Of a DNA stretch of 29,965 nt, positions 1-10,204 are shown piece after piece. Position numbers and translations under genes: made by a program. This stretch comes from Saccoglossus kowalevskii (taxonomy: Eukaryota > Hemichordata > Enteropneusta > Harrimaniidae). Numbering within the stretch: the stretch's first letter is position 1; each line of letters opens with the position of its first letter. The stretch lies in the NCBI RefSeq assembly GCF_000003605.2, contig NW_003135843.1:166609-196573 (forward strand). Reading direction: 5' to 3'. Under the pieces are notes generated by a model. It saw only the letters and a program-made list of their open reading frames with translations. It was not told the origin of the DNA and did no database searches.

Positions 1-93
1 GACCTATACTGAAGTCACATGACTGGACATACAATTAATGATATCTAAGCTGAGGAAGCATTTATAATCAAATAAATCATAGCTATCTTGGCA
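1..93. repeat. 93-bp direct repeat, copy 1 (cut by the window edge)
   Basis: This segment recurs at 2348-2440 with 92 of 93 bases identical; the only difference is C at 87 against T at 2434. It may extend left of the window. Both copies end in TTGGCA. Copy 1 then continues into unrelated sequence (TCAGATCAATTG), while copy 2 runs into nine or more A residues. Such high identity, against much more diverged copies of the other repeats here, suggests a recent duplication, a recent insertion or an assembly duplication. I recognise no family. Confidence 0.9.
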
Positions 94-822
94 TCAGATC
101 AATTGATATCACAGTGAGAGATCACAAAAATACTGGCAATACAGACACAGCAGTGATGTAAATCTGAAGCTTTCACATATAGCCATCCTATCCACTGGCA
201 CTTAAGTATCAGAAACTGAACCTAAGACAACAAATAAAACACATAGAATATCTCCCAGGTTTGTGGCTTGTTTTCCAAAAGATCTTAGCAGCAGGGAATA
301 AATACAAGGGTAATGAACGAAACAAAAGCATTAGTTTCAAATCGAGTCGGGATTTATCTAAATAAGATCTCTAGCAGACTGGATTCCAATTTGACGACAA
401 CAAGGAGGAAAAAACAGGTCAGGCAAATGAAAGGGTAAACGACACAGAATAAACTTACAACAGCCTCTCTTTAGTTTGACTTCTACGCAACAAATAAGCT
501 AAAGGTTACTACATTACAATACTCATAGGACTCAGACAGAGGAGACACAAAAAGGGATTAGGGAAACTGTACACCCCGATTTGACATTTACTTAAAAATA
601 AAACAGAGACTTGTTTTTGTATTTGGAGAAGGCATTCTTGGTGATATGAGTAAACTATCAACAAACTAATAAATCCATCCGCAATATTATTTATTTTAAA
701 AACTTTTCAGATAAACGTTCAGGATTGTACATGCAAGCAGTCAAGCTGGATGAGATTGTAATTAAGGAGGGACACCAATAACGCTTTTTTTTCTCGGGAT
801 ATCTCTAAAAATTTCACAAAAT
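94..822. other. AT-rich non-coding stretch
   Basis: I see no sustained open frame and no recognisable RNA gene. One minus-strand donor-like site (GTAAGT, near 459) follows a pyrimidine-rich stretch, but the segment between the sites is only about 24 nt and is not convincing. The stretch lies between the two copies of the 93-bp repeat. Confidence 0.6.
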
Positions 823-1033
823 GACTTCATGACTACCCAGTTCTCTCTTTTCTTCACAAATTCACAAAATACACCTGTAATAAAAATAGCCCAATTTTTT
901 GAGTACAAACTGAAAATTGCCTCAAAGTTTGCCTGTTGGCTCCAAAATTAGAGTTCATTTTTGGAAGTATTAAAGAGTACAAGAAAAAATTGCAGAATAA
1001 TTTAGGCAAGAAAGTCTGGTGTTGAAAAGGTTA
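823..1033 (+). mobile_element. MITE-like repeat, family 1, copy 1
   Basis: It aligns by eye with 8672-8884, 9266-9459 and 24436-24674. Shared internal blocks include TTTTTTGAGTA-AAACTGAAAATTG, a 'CTGTTGGCTCCAAAATTA' segment and a TTCATTTTTGGAAGTATT-like segment. The right end, CTGGTGTTGAAAAGGTTA, is the inverse of the left end of copy 4 (AACCTTTTCACCACCAG), so the family has terminal inverted repeats of about 17 bp. At about 210 bp with no coding potential it fits a non-autonomous DNA transposon. The left end here is degenerate, and I could not define a target-site duplication. Confidence 0.6.
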
Positions 1034-1092
1034 CAAAAAAAAAATACTAACAACATTTTCATATTTGTTAAAATTCAAAATGGTCTACAGAT

Positions 1093-1110
1093 ACTAATAA
1101 TATTATTAGT
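1093..1110. repeat. 18-bp perfect palindrome
   Basis: ACTAATAATATTATTAGT is its own reverse complement. It lies about 60 bp beyond the right end of family-1 copy 1. Such AT-rich dyads can form by chance, and I assign no function. Confidence 0.8.
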
Positions 1111-1315
1111 TGTCACCATGTATACAAGGTGGGGTCCCCCTCTTCTATTAAGTCATACACAAGAAGTAATACATCATTAAAGCTTGAATTAAAACATTTC
1201 TGAAAAGACTGATTATAATTTACCTTGGGGTGAATCTCTTCATTGTAATGCAATTTTCCAAGCCTAAAAGCCTTGAAGACAAAAACAGCAGACTTGGCTG
1301 TATTGTTGAGCAATA

Positions 1316-1573
1316 TTTCAATAGCTTATAGTGCAGTTATGTTTTACCAGTTACTACATGCGATGATTTTTCGAATACAATAATTATTCTCGCCAAAATG
1401 ATGGAGCTACATTTTTATTTACATTTCTATAATTTTTTTTGATAATTTCGAATGGATAAAAATGTTTTTGCCACAGAAATTGATAAGAATTTTGAAAAAT
1501 ATATGAATAAATAATGATGTAGTTTTATTTTACGAATGGCAACTAATACTGACTTCAGTGCTGAAAGGGTTAA
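1316..1573. mobile_element. Degenerate TTAA-bounded MITE-like repeat (right end clear)
   Basis: The right end reads TTCAGTGCTGAAAGGGTTAA. The last four bases are TTAA and are preceded by GGG, which is the typical end of piggyBac-type elements (TTAA target, CCC...GGG termini). The interior ('TTTCTATAATTTT', 'TTTTATTTTACGAATGGCAA') resembles the clean element at 6051-6187 and the one at 23869-24075. The left end near 1316-1335 (TAGCTTATAGTGCAGT) is only a weak mirror of the right end, so the start is uncertain. Confidence 0.35.
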
Positions 1574-2347
1574 TCACAGACAGTTTTTTAGCAATGCTGT
1601 GCTAGTACATGTAGTTTATGCCAAAAACTTACTACATTTTAACGGGCATTTATAAGATTTAAGAAGAGTGAGATTGTGGGGGAAAAAAAACGGTTTAATT
1701 TTATTGGATTTGATGTTGCAGGGATATTCACTAGGTTTTAAAGTCACTGGTTTGTGAAGAAAATAATATGTTCTATTGATGAATTTGCACATTCAGTTTT
1801 AACTTAGCGTATTTAGCTGTCAACGAAATAAGTAAAAATAAAATACTGTAGCACCCACAATTAAATTACAGTCACAGCAAGAAAATAACAATTAAATTTC
1901 AAGAATAACTTGATTATGAATAATATTAAGTTGACTCTATAATTGAAGATGTGTAGGGAATTCTCACAACCTTTGACCCAGACACATTGGCACCTAGTAC
2001 TTAACTTGTGAGTTAGGGGATTAGGGCAGTTTTAGTGAAAAGTGGGGCGTTTTTAACCATGCAGGAAATTGGATACTACTTTTCCCAAAATAGAGATAAT
2101 TTTATTGTTTTATCAAACAAACAGCACAATTTGGAGAGAGGGATGGGTTTTCTTGACAGATTAGGGAGAATACACTCTTAACAATTTGCATATTTATGTC
2201 TTTATTTCTATCCTAGGCTGGACACACAAAGTCAGAAAAAGTGCCAATATTTACAATTGTATTATCATCAGCTGTCCACTCAAACAAAAGCAGCAAAAAA
2301 GAGTGGATGTGCAAAAAACAGATCCACAACATACTGGAACAATCAGA
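1574..2347. other. AT-rich non-coding stretch
   Basis: No gene or repeat boundary is visible apart from one TACATGTA octamer at 1606 and a POU-type ATTTGCAT octamer at 2184. Short frames here are limited by frequent stops. Confidence 0.6.
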
Positions 2348-2440
2348 GACCTATACTGAAGTCACATGACTGGACATACAATTAATGATATCTAAGCTGA
2401 GGAAGCATTTATAATCAAATAAATCATAGCTATTTTGGCA
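2348..2440. repeat. 93-bp direct repeat, copy 2
   Basis: This is the second copy of the segment at 1-93, with one mismatch. It is followed directly by a run of A, which could be a retroposed 3' tail or chance. It is preceded by ACTGGAACAATCAGA, which shows no polypurine tract of the kind expected before a 3' LTR. The short minus-strand frame overlapping this copy (2392-2616) includes low-complexity sequence and is not treated as a gene. Confidence 0.9.
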
Positions 2441-3030
2441 AAAAAAAAATGAACCACTAGCAATAAGAAAAGCAATTTATCTATAAAAATCTCAATTGAA
2501 ATAATCAAAATGCATATTGCATGCATTTGATGTGATGCATCTACCCTTTTTTCCCACATGCAATGTTTGAGTGGGCAAGTGATGTTTATACTGTCCACTC
2601 CCACATCACAGTGCATTCAGAGCTCCGTTATCCCTAGAGATTTACTTGGATAGACCGTTTTAAAAATATTTGAGTACTCATCAAACTGTAGGAAGACAAT
2701 TAACAGGAGATGTGAGTGTAATTGTATACTGAAGTGGGTTACCTTATTAAGGTTAGAAGCTATACTCATAATTTTTGAGAAAGTTGGTTATAAATCGCAT
2801 GGCAATGTTCATTGGTTTATTATGTACAATCATAGAGCTATTGTTACATGACACTGTGAAATAGCATTCTTTTATGTGTTACAGTGACATATTTTGAGAA
2901 GCTTTTTAGAACAATTCCATAAACAGCAATCTAAAGGAAAAAAAATTCTTTTTTGACATTTTTTCATAACCCTGATTTTTTAAATAATTCAGGACAACAT
3001 AAAATATCTTACCAGTCACAATATAATATA
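2441..3030. other. Non-coding stretch with a small hairpin
   Basis: No gene is recognised. A hairpin at 2504-2531 has arms ATCAAAATGCAT and ATGCATTTGAT, which differ by one base, around a 5-nt loop. The rest is AT-rich with scattered homopolymers. Confidence 0.55.
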
Positions 3031-3100
3031 CCGTACTCGACCGCATTAGCGCTCATGCCCGTTCAAGCGCCAACCCCCCCACTTTTGCACAATGTTTTGA
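3031..3100. repeat. GC- and CpG-rich fragment resembling a transposon end
   Basis: An abrupt GC-rich island sits inside AT-rich DNA. It begins near TACCGTACTCGACC, runs through TTAGCGCTCATGCCCG and CAAGCGCC, and ends in a C7 run. The CpG content is unlike everything around it. This recalls the long CpG-rich terminal inverted repeats of some invertebrate DNA elements. I find no matching inverted end nearby, so if it is a transposon terminus only one end remains. This rests on composition, not on a match. Confidence 0.3.
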
Positions 3101-3128
3101 TGCTACATTTAGCTAAGCTCCCACCCCT

Positions 3129-3153
3129 AAGTCAAGTCAAGTCAAGTCAAGTC
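3129..3153. repeat. (AAGTC)5 pentanucleotide microsatellite
   Basis: There are five perfect tandem copies of AAGTC, followed by a decayed copy. Confidence 0.95.
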
Positions 3154-4013
3154 CAGGTGCAATTTCTTATGGTGGTTCATTACATATGACTTATTTCGAC
3201 ATAGATATGTCAGTGAACTGCAATGCACTAACAAAGCAGTTATCGTATACAGTGAAAGTAAACCTGTCTAAACTGAAATGAAGCCGGATGAAAAGTTGTT
3301 TAGTTTACCAAGGCAGTTTAACCTCAATAAGAAAGTTGGAGAAACAGGACTTGAAAAAAGTGATACAGTTTTCTGTTTTTTTTTACAGGGTTCTGTTTGA
3401 TCAATTGTAATAGTACACAAATTCGGCTGTAACTAATATAAAACATCATCTAAGACTCAGTCAGCGCTATTATTGATAAAACACAGACCCTATGCATCAA
3501 ATTTCTGTGAAAAAAACTAAAAAAAACTTTGAATATCGGGGGTCAGAGTTCAAGTAGTAAGCGAGTAAGTTTGCAAAAACAGTACAATGAGAGACTTGTT
3601 GGTAGATAATTTTGTGATAGTATCTGGTTATATTACAAACAGCCTGTACTTATTGCCACAACATCAGTCACAGAAAAGTTTCAAATTGCATTTGTAAGAA
3701 GATAATCTCAGCACGAGACATTCAGGGAGAATTGATACATTCTGGTATTGAGTGCAGTAACCTGCTTTCTTATTGGTCCATTAGCATCCATTTTGAACTT
3801 ACAACCAATTACGGTTAACTTCATGAAACATGCAAAAAAATAGACTGAATGATTAATGAAGTTAAACAACATTAATTGTTTATTATCTTTAACCTTTAGA
3901 ATAGAATCATAACATATTTTGTGAAAAGTAACAATTATTAATAAACAACAATGACAGCTACTTTTAAAACAAGCGGCTGAGATAGCTCCGCTGTTAGCAA
4001 TGCAAGAATTTGA
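3154..4013. other. AT-rich non-coding stretch
   Basis: A 104-codon minus-strand frame at 3708-4022 runs into the repeat starting at about 4014. It has no recognisable domain and an AT-driven amino-acid composition, so it is treated as chance. No other feature is supported. Confidence 0.5.
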
Positions 4014-4412
4014 AAATATCACTTTTTACCAAAAATGACAAAAATAGATAATTGAAGATATCAACCCAATATGAACAAATCTGAGAAAGGTCTACCTGAG
4101 GTACCTTTATATATCATGTCAAAGGAATCAGACTTGTGGTTTTTAACAACATATCAAAAATATGAGTTTTTACCCAAAATAACAAAAATATTCACCAAAA
4201 TTAGAGACTTAAAAGGGAACATCATGAAATGAACAAATCTGAGAGGGTCTACCCAAGTATCAAAGTAGCTTGTAGTTTTCAAGAAGAAGTCGAAAAAGTA
4301 AAAAGTTGGCACGGACAAGGATGGACAAACACTCATATGATAAGCTCAGCCACCGTCCCTCCCTGTTGAGGGACGGTGGCTCCGCTCACCAAAGTCGACA
4401 GCGGAGCTAAAA
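4014..4412 (+). mobile_element. Pearl-like or Helentron-associated element, type A, copy 1
   Basis: Two diverged tandem cores (about 4014-4149 and 4150-4320) share the order CAAAAAT..., GAACAAATCTGAGA, GGTCTACC, ATCA-AGT and a TTTTCAAGAAGAAGTC-like block. A short GACAAGGATGGACAAACA stretch follows, then a strong stem-loop, and the element ends in GAGCTAA plus an A-run. The same cores recur at about 10205-10445. Tandem cores, a decayed microsatellite and a terminal hairpin followed by CTAA match what is known of bivalve pearl elements and Helentron-derived non-autonomous elements. The 5' end is not defined. No coding sequence is present; the minus-strand frame inside is a by-product. Confidence 0.6.
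4343..4408. repeat. Compound stem-loop closing type A copy 1
   Basis: AGCCACCGTCCCTC (4348-4361) pairs perfectly with GAGGGACGGTGGCT (4368-4381) around a 6-nt loop. A second inverted pair, GCTCCGCT (4379-4386) and AGCGGAGC (4400-4407), overlaps its base. The whole is bracketed by AGCTC (4343-4347) and GAGCT (4404-4408). Next comes TAA plus an A-run, so the unit ends CTAA, which fits the CTRR rule for Helitron 3' ends. It is one of the most GC-rich spots in the window. Confidence 0.9.
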
Positions 4413-4837
4413 AAAATATATTAACTCAATTAACTAGACAGGACCTACATATGTATCATTGATTCAGAGTTCTTCTGATTGGCTAACAAGAAACACTTTG
4501 AAAATTCGGTTGAAAAAAATAATAAGTTCTATGTAACTGAGTGAAATCTGAGATTGTGAAATCCACAGAGTTTGGATGAGAACTCTTCAACTGAAATAGC
4601 TGAGTCCAATTACTACTGACTACATGTACAATGAATGTACTTGCTTTATGACCTTTTAAGTAAAGGTCACATCAGACAACCTCTTTCCCTAACTCAATTA
4701 TAAGACAGACTTTCAAGATAAAAAACACTTACAATTACAAATGTCGCAGACAAATCTTCACAGCTGTATGCAAAGTTGCCAGAAGATGAAGGTCACATTT
4801 TTAAGTTCAAAATAGTGAAATTATTTGATATGAAGTT

Positions 4838-5012
4838 TCCATGAAACCCTTTATTTTTACTGTCATTTAATTTCACTTTTTTGATGTTTTGAGCAATTTC
4901 ACTGGAATTTAAGTACATGAACTTGGCAGGAAAACAATTAGTTATATTGTTATTTTACATGTTCACATGAATTTAATTAAAAAACAGCAAATACTTAATG
5001 AGTTTACAGTAA
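4838..5012. mobile_element. MITE-like repeat, family 2, copy 1
   Basis: It aligns with 17310-17525. Both contain TTTATTTT(T/C)ACTG(T/A)CATTTAATTT, then TTTTGATGTTTTGAGCA, then TATTTTACATGTTCA, and both close on an ACAGTA end (here GTTTACAGTAAT). With the copy at 12830-12991 the family ends are TACTGTAAA... and ...TTTACAGTA, that is, inverted repeats of at least 9 bp. It is about 175 bp and has no open frame. The left end here is decayed. Confidence 0.55.
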
Positions 5013-6050
5013 TCCTTTGAGAACCAAGAATTACTTCTGTCACCTTTAAAAAAAAAAAATATATAGAATTGCAGCAAATAGTAAACAATGTCTGATTGTT
5101 CCAAAATTAACAAAAAACTATAAAAAATGCCGTAACAATCATTCCCAATTTTTGGTGGGAAAATTTAAAGCATTCAAAGACACCAGCAACAACAAATTTT
5201 GAGAAATGTCACTGGCAAAATAAATTGAAACGAATACATTATTTTAGACATTTGAAAACAAGATAAATGTGCATATAGTTGATGGCATATATATATGTAG
5301 CCATCGCCATGACAACACAGTTGTCATAATAGGGGGTTATCAGTTTTGTCACCTGAGACCCATCATCATCATCATCATCATCAGTTGGAGATATGAGATT
5401 CAACTGAGGGCTCCTGTGCAATCAGAGAACTGGCATGGCATGTTTACAAAAAAAGATAAAATAAGAGTAAAAAGGCACAAATTTATCATAATCATTACTA
5501 TAATAATCACAATACAACAGTATGATTCAAACCAAGCCCTTAATTCCCTGGCATCAGATCATACGTTTTTTATGTTTCAATAGCAACATAACCCTATAAA
5601 AAAATTGTTGACTCATGCCTCACCCAATAAGAGGAGACATCTTATAAAATACATACGCAAACAAGAAACGGGCAATAAGCACAACTTGACATTCAGATTT
5701 ACAACAATTCACTGAAAAGAAGTGAAAATTGAATTCCTTTAAAATAAAAAAATAGATTAAGAGATCACCCACGAGAGAGATTAAGATACACAGTGCAGAA
5801 AATCGACACCACTGAAAAGGCCATACTTTATCCACTTGTCGCCATGGTCCACAAAATAATCAAAGCGTAGATCAAACTATAAATGCTAATATCCTAGAAA
5901 AACGAAAGATTATTTTTGAATAATTTGTACTGGTGTTACGTTTCTTTACCCAGAATGCAACTTATTTAGGAATATATACAACACAAATTTACAATTTGTT
6001 CATTAATCCCTGTGTATAAAATAAAAACAGTCGAGTCTTGCACTTTCTGA
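5013..6050. other. Non-coding stretch with a CAT microsatellite
   Basis: (CAT)7 lies at 5361-5383. It alone accounts for the His, Ile or Asp runs in short frames on both strands. An RFX-like site, TCGCCATGACAAC, is at 5304-5316. No gene is supported. Confidence 0.6.
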
Positions 6051-6187
6051 TTAACCCGTTGAGTGCCAGCATTTCTTCTGTCAAATTTGGAACACCTTCA
6101 TGTTATTTATTGTATTTTTCTACAATTCTGTTGAAAATTTTATTTTGTGAAAGTTAGCAAAATTTTAGTGGCACTCAGAGGGATTAA
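6051..6187. mobile_element. piggyBac-type MITE with TTAA target duplication
   Basis: The left end is TTAACCCGTTGAGTGCCA. The right end, GGCACTCAGAGGGATTAA, is its inverse with a few mismatches and one extra base. Both ends carry TTAA next to CCC or GGG, the hallmark of the piggyBac superfamily. At about 137 bp it cannot encode a transposase and would have depended on one supplied in trans. The interior (TATTTTTCTACAATTCTG, TTTTGTGAAAGTTAGCAAAA) is related to sequence at 15.7 kb and 23.9-24.06 kb. This is the cleanest transposon in the window. Confidence 0.7.
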
Positions 6188-8671
6188 ATGTTAGTGCATG
6201 TATGAAAAAATAATCACAACTTTCACCTGCCCAAGAACACTAAACCGTTTGAACAACTGCCAAAAATAGTTGTGTCACAATTTTCTCAATTAGTATCGAT
6301 ATGCATTTTTTCAATTTTCCTTGTTGGGAAATTATGTTCATTATCATTGGCAGGAATATAGTTGGGTAATAGTTTTGAAAAAAAAATGGAAAAAATTTAT
6401 AATTTTCTGAAAGATGGTTTTTAATGTTCAAGATTACTTTTTTTATTTATTTTTTCTAATCAATCTTCCTAATTATTATTTGTTTCAAGAAAAACAAATT
6501 TGTGCAAATAACAAAATTAAAGCTGAAATTTTGAAAAAAAAAACACATTCTAAATGGAGTTTTACAGCAGCAACAAATTTGAATGGAAGGCAGCCATTGG
6601 TCAATTAGATTAAGTAGGTTTTCTGATGAATTCAGTTGATGCATATATCTATCATCACTTAGAAGACATTTGGTAGATATTTAATTGGCTAAGTTCACTG
6701 GCTTGACCTATGCAGTGAACACAGAGAACTAGTCACATGCCAATAACTTTTGAATCGTAATAGAAGAAAACATCTCATCATTGTGGCAGTAATCCTGTTC
6801 AACCTTTATTGCTCAATTTTTTTAAAATGCAATGACTACTTCAGATGCTTATTATAAATAATTACGTTGAATGCTATGACAAAAATCACTATAATTCAAG
6901 AAAAACGTAGTGAATTATTTAATACAAACATATACCGCGCATTCACGCTAATCGTTTCCACACAAAAGAGAAATTCACCCCTTGCTGCGATTGTTGTTTT
7001 TTTATTATCCCCCTAATAATAAACGCGGAAGCTAGACTTGATTTTGTGAAGACTTGCCCAGACAAAACATCTTACTTTAATACCAACCACAACGACTTCG
7101 CAAGTTGAATGGATTGCGTGTCATGAATCAGTGATGTTTGCACGTATTGTAATAAATAACATACTTTGAACGATAATAAAAATAAAAAAGACGCAATACA
7201 GAGATATCTTTGGATTCATAGAGCATAGCAACATTGAGAATACCCTTATAGGTATTGTCACAGGTTCTAACACTCGAGGCTGATTACTTCAAAGAAAGGT
7301 TTTATTAATTTTATTAAGTTTCATTCCATCTGCTGTTAACTGAACATAAAAATTGAAAAACAAAGTTGCACCATCTGTAACACTTTCACACAAAGGTATT
7401 AGACATTTATTTATTAGTTGGAAAACCTGACCGAAAATTGTAATGTAAATTTATTACTTTTAAGCATCCATCTTGTCACGGATCAGTATACTGCTACAAT
7501 GAATTGTGGGATAGTTTATTTCTGATTGAAATTCTACATACCACAAACATGTACTGAGTGCAACATGGTTGAAAATAAACAGGTGTCTACCCATTACTGA
7601 TTTACATATATGTAAAAGAGAAACAAAATTTAACAAAGTACCTTGAAAAATATTTCCCGGAATCTTTCTCATTGAGATGCCCAAGTTTCTCATTAAAACA
7701 AATTATTACAAATATTAACTATGAGAAACCTTAATTTGTATATTTCCACACACAAGTACATGTACTAGTACATGTATGTCTTGTCAATTAGTTTTAAAAA
7801 TACTTTTAACTGACACTTGACAATCAATGGAATCCCAATGAACCATCTTGTGGCATGCAGGCCAGCAGATACAAGTGATTATTGAAGCAATTGAGTAACT
7901 GTCACTTCAACACTGTGATGCAGAGGTCAGAGGTCAAAACAGGTTAACTGATTGTGACAGCAGGCAATCAGTAGTTGTCATCCACATGTCAAATACACTG
8001 CAAAGTTCACTAAGTTTACAATGAATTTCATAAAGGCATGAAAGTTTATTATCGAAATTTACAAAATATTTATAAAACATTTACTCTGGAAGACCTTGCT
8101 TCATTCAAATCTAATGACTACACATTGACTATAGAAGCTACTTGGTATTTGCTCATTACCCATGAGTCTTTGCAGGTTTCATTTAATCACTGGCTGATCT
8201 ACTGTCATCATTAAAGCCGATGTTTACAACATAACATTTATGAAACATTTTATTTCATATAAAAAAAACAAAAAAAACATGCTTTTATGAAATTCACTGT
8301 ATTGATAAACTAGTACCTTTTTTTTAAGCACAACTTTGCACCACAAAGATTGTGTATGCAATTACTACAACATCGCCACACACTCCTCAAACAATCCAAA
8401 ATATATAATCGTAAAACAGGAACATTACGTTCAATAGGTTAACGGAGCTGCCATATATATAACATTATCGCATGTGTGATGCATACCAAATAATTACATA
8501 CAAGGAGGAAAGGAAATTGAATTAATCCAGCTGTGGAGTGATATAATAATACTGACCTCTGTCAGAGTTGGGTCAGTCTGCCCAGCAATGAAAATTGCAT
8601 TCACCATATTTATCATATTTCCTCTATTTGTAGCGTATGCATTTGCGTAAATTACACATATGTTCCTTAGT
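6188..8671. other. Long non-coding stretch
   Basis: The frames here (60-80 codons) are AT-rich and resemble nothing I know. The segment at about 6935-7090 stands out: it carries several CpGs (CGCGCATTCACGCTAATCG, AACGCGGAAGC) and TAAT cores and matches no other repeat here, so it could be a conserved non-coding element. A 20-bp perfect palindrome, TACATGTACTAGTACATGTA, is at 7757-7776. Confidence 0.55.
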
Positions 8672-8884
8672 AACCTTTGAACCATCAGTTTCCTTCTTTT
8701 CATCACAAAACAGTCTTGTTTATAGTCTGCACTCTTCTTCAAAATTTGGGACAAATATCGCCAAATTTTTTGAGTAAAAACTGAAAATTGATTCAAATTT
8801 GGCTCAAAAATTAGGGTTCATTTCCAGAAATATTGAAGAATATATAAGAAAGAAAAAAAAGAAGGTCTAGTGGTGAATAAGTTT
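8672..8884 (+). mobile_element. MITE-like repeat, family 1, copy 2
   Basis: It starts AACCTTTGAACCATCAG and ends CTAGTGGTGAATAAGTTT, which are degenerate inverted ends. The interior keeps the AGTCTGCACTCTTCTTCA block seen in copy 4 and the TTTTTTGAGTAAAAACTG block seen in all copies. The minus-strand frame at 8494-8796 overlaps it, and its QFSVFTQ peptide also occurs antisense to copy 4, so that frame comes from the repeat. Confidence 0.6.
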
Positions 8885-9265
8885 AAATAAATGATAATAA
8901 TTGTGAGAGAAACTTATATAAGACTGAGATATGGAACCATACACTGATAAGGCGAGGTAAAAACTTGGATAGAAGGGGAAAAGAAATGACATAACCCCAT
9001 CACCATGGAAACACATCACTGTTAATTGTGTACTCACAGACCAGAATACAATTGGACACAACCTTTGTTGAAATGAATTGTGTTTAGTAAATGGATGATT
9101 ACAAACTTAAATTCTTTCCATACTGACATTTTCTCTAGTTGTTCTCAGGTTCCAGTTTTTTCAAGTACTACATACCTACATGTATAGCTTGTGAACTGTG
9201 CACTCAGTGAGTATAATTAAACAGCCTTACAGTACATGTGTGCTATTGCAATAATACACATGTGC
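8885..9265. other. Spacer between two family-1 copies
   Basis: It holds no gene that I can see. CACCATGGAAAC (9001-9012) resembles half of an RFX X-box, and TACATGTA occurs at 9177. Confidence 0.55.
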
Positions 9266-9459
9266 AGCCTTTTCACTAACAGTACCCTTTTTTCATCACA
9301 AAATAGTCTGCAAAAAAACCAATTTTTTGAGTAAAAACTGAAAATTGACTAAAATTTTGTCTGTTGGCTTCAAAATTACAGTTCATTTTCAAAAATATTG
9401 AAGAATATAAGAAAAAAGTTCAGAAAAATTTGGGTGAGAAAGTCTTGTGGTGAAAGTTT
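9266..9459 (+). mobile_element. MITE-like repeat, family 1, copy 3
   Basis: Ends AGCCTTTTCACTAACAG and CTTGTGGTGAAAGTT are the diverged inverted repeats of the family. The interior keeps TTTTTTGAGTAAAAACTG and TCTGTTGGCTTCAAAATTA, followed by ATATTGAAGAATATAAGA. It is in the same orientation as copy 2, about 380 bp away. Confidence 0.6.
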
Positions 9460-10011
9460 AATACCACAATTGAAAGGGAAAAGTCAAACATTTTTTTTGA
9501 GCAGTCATTCACTTTGGTGAAACTTTGGTTTTGTTCCAATTACCAAACTGCTGACATTTCTAGCAGCAATTTATTTACAATCAATATTTTAAACCAAGAA
9601 CCAATCATAGTTTTTGTATTTGAAGCTAACATGCATCCGTATATGTAGTTTCTCAAGAGAAGTAGCATGCTGGGAAAACAACAGTGAGAAGAACACACAT
9701 TTAGCCTTTACATGTATGTGTTCAATCATTACTACCGTAGTACTGTAGTCGCTCTATTTAGAAGCAAATCTCTTAAAACATCTCCAAAAGAAATGCACAT
9801 AAACACAAAATCACATTTTTTTTTTTATGCTGAAGGATGAAACTATTACTTATTTCCACTAGAAAAATAGGTTTTATTTTACGCAGACATAATTAGTAAA
9901 TTAATAATTAAGTTACAGGTGAAAACTTCTGTGCATGTCGCTACAATGTGACTAACCAAGATGGGATATGTTTTCTTTAGATAGTTTGAGTGGGTTATCG
10001 TTCCCGACACC

Positions 10012-10034
10012 CACAACTGGACAAAGCAGTTGTG
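10012..10034. repeat. Short perfect hairpin
   Basis: CACAACTG (10012-10019) and CAGTTGTG (10027-10034) are perfect inverted arms around the 7-nt loop GACAAAG. The arms contain E-box cores (CAACTG / CAGTTG). Function is unknown. Confidence 0.75.
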
Positions 10035-10204
10035 TTAGTTTTATCGGATCCAGTCTTTTCAATACACATGTAATGTACTAGTTATATGCCCCTGGCCAGG
10101 CTATCACTCAAGACCAGTTGATCACAAAGTAAAATTCATTGGCATTGAAATTCATGCAAATCTCATAATTTATTGACTATAGACTATAGATTTGATTGGT
10201 TGAA

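Noticed and set aside
459-494. Micro-exon between a GTAAGT donor and TTGTTGCGTAG, minus strand
   Set aside because: Only about 24 nt, with stops just upstream in the usable frames. Site pairs like this occur by chance.
1-2440. Reading the 93-bp repeats as LTRs of a retrotransposon
   Set aside because: There is no primer-binding site after copy 1, no polypurine tract before copy 2, and no gag/pol-like frame between them.
4733-4763. 31-nt minus-strand micro-exon between GCATACAG and GTAAGT
   Set aside because: The splice sites look good, but the segment is too short to show coding potential and no neighbouring exon in phase was found.
5239-5583. Short proteins with poly-Asp or poly-Ile runs
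   Set aside because: They are translations of the (CAT)7 microsatellite, with no other support.
8494-8796. 100-codon minus-strand ORF
   Set aside because: It overlaps MITE family-1 copy 2 and shares QFSVFTQ with the frame antisense to copy 4 (24443-24643). No domain is seen.
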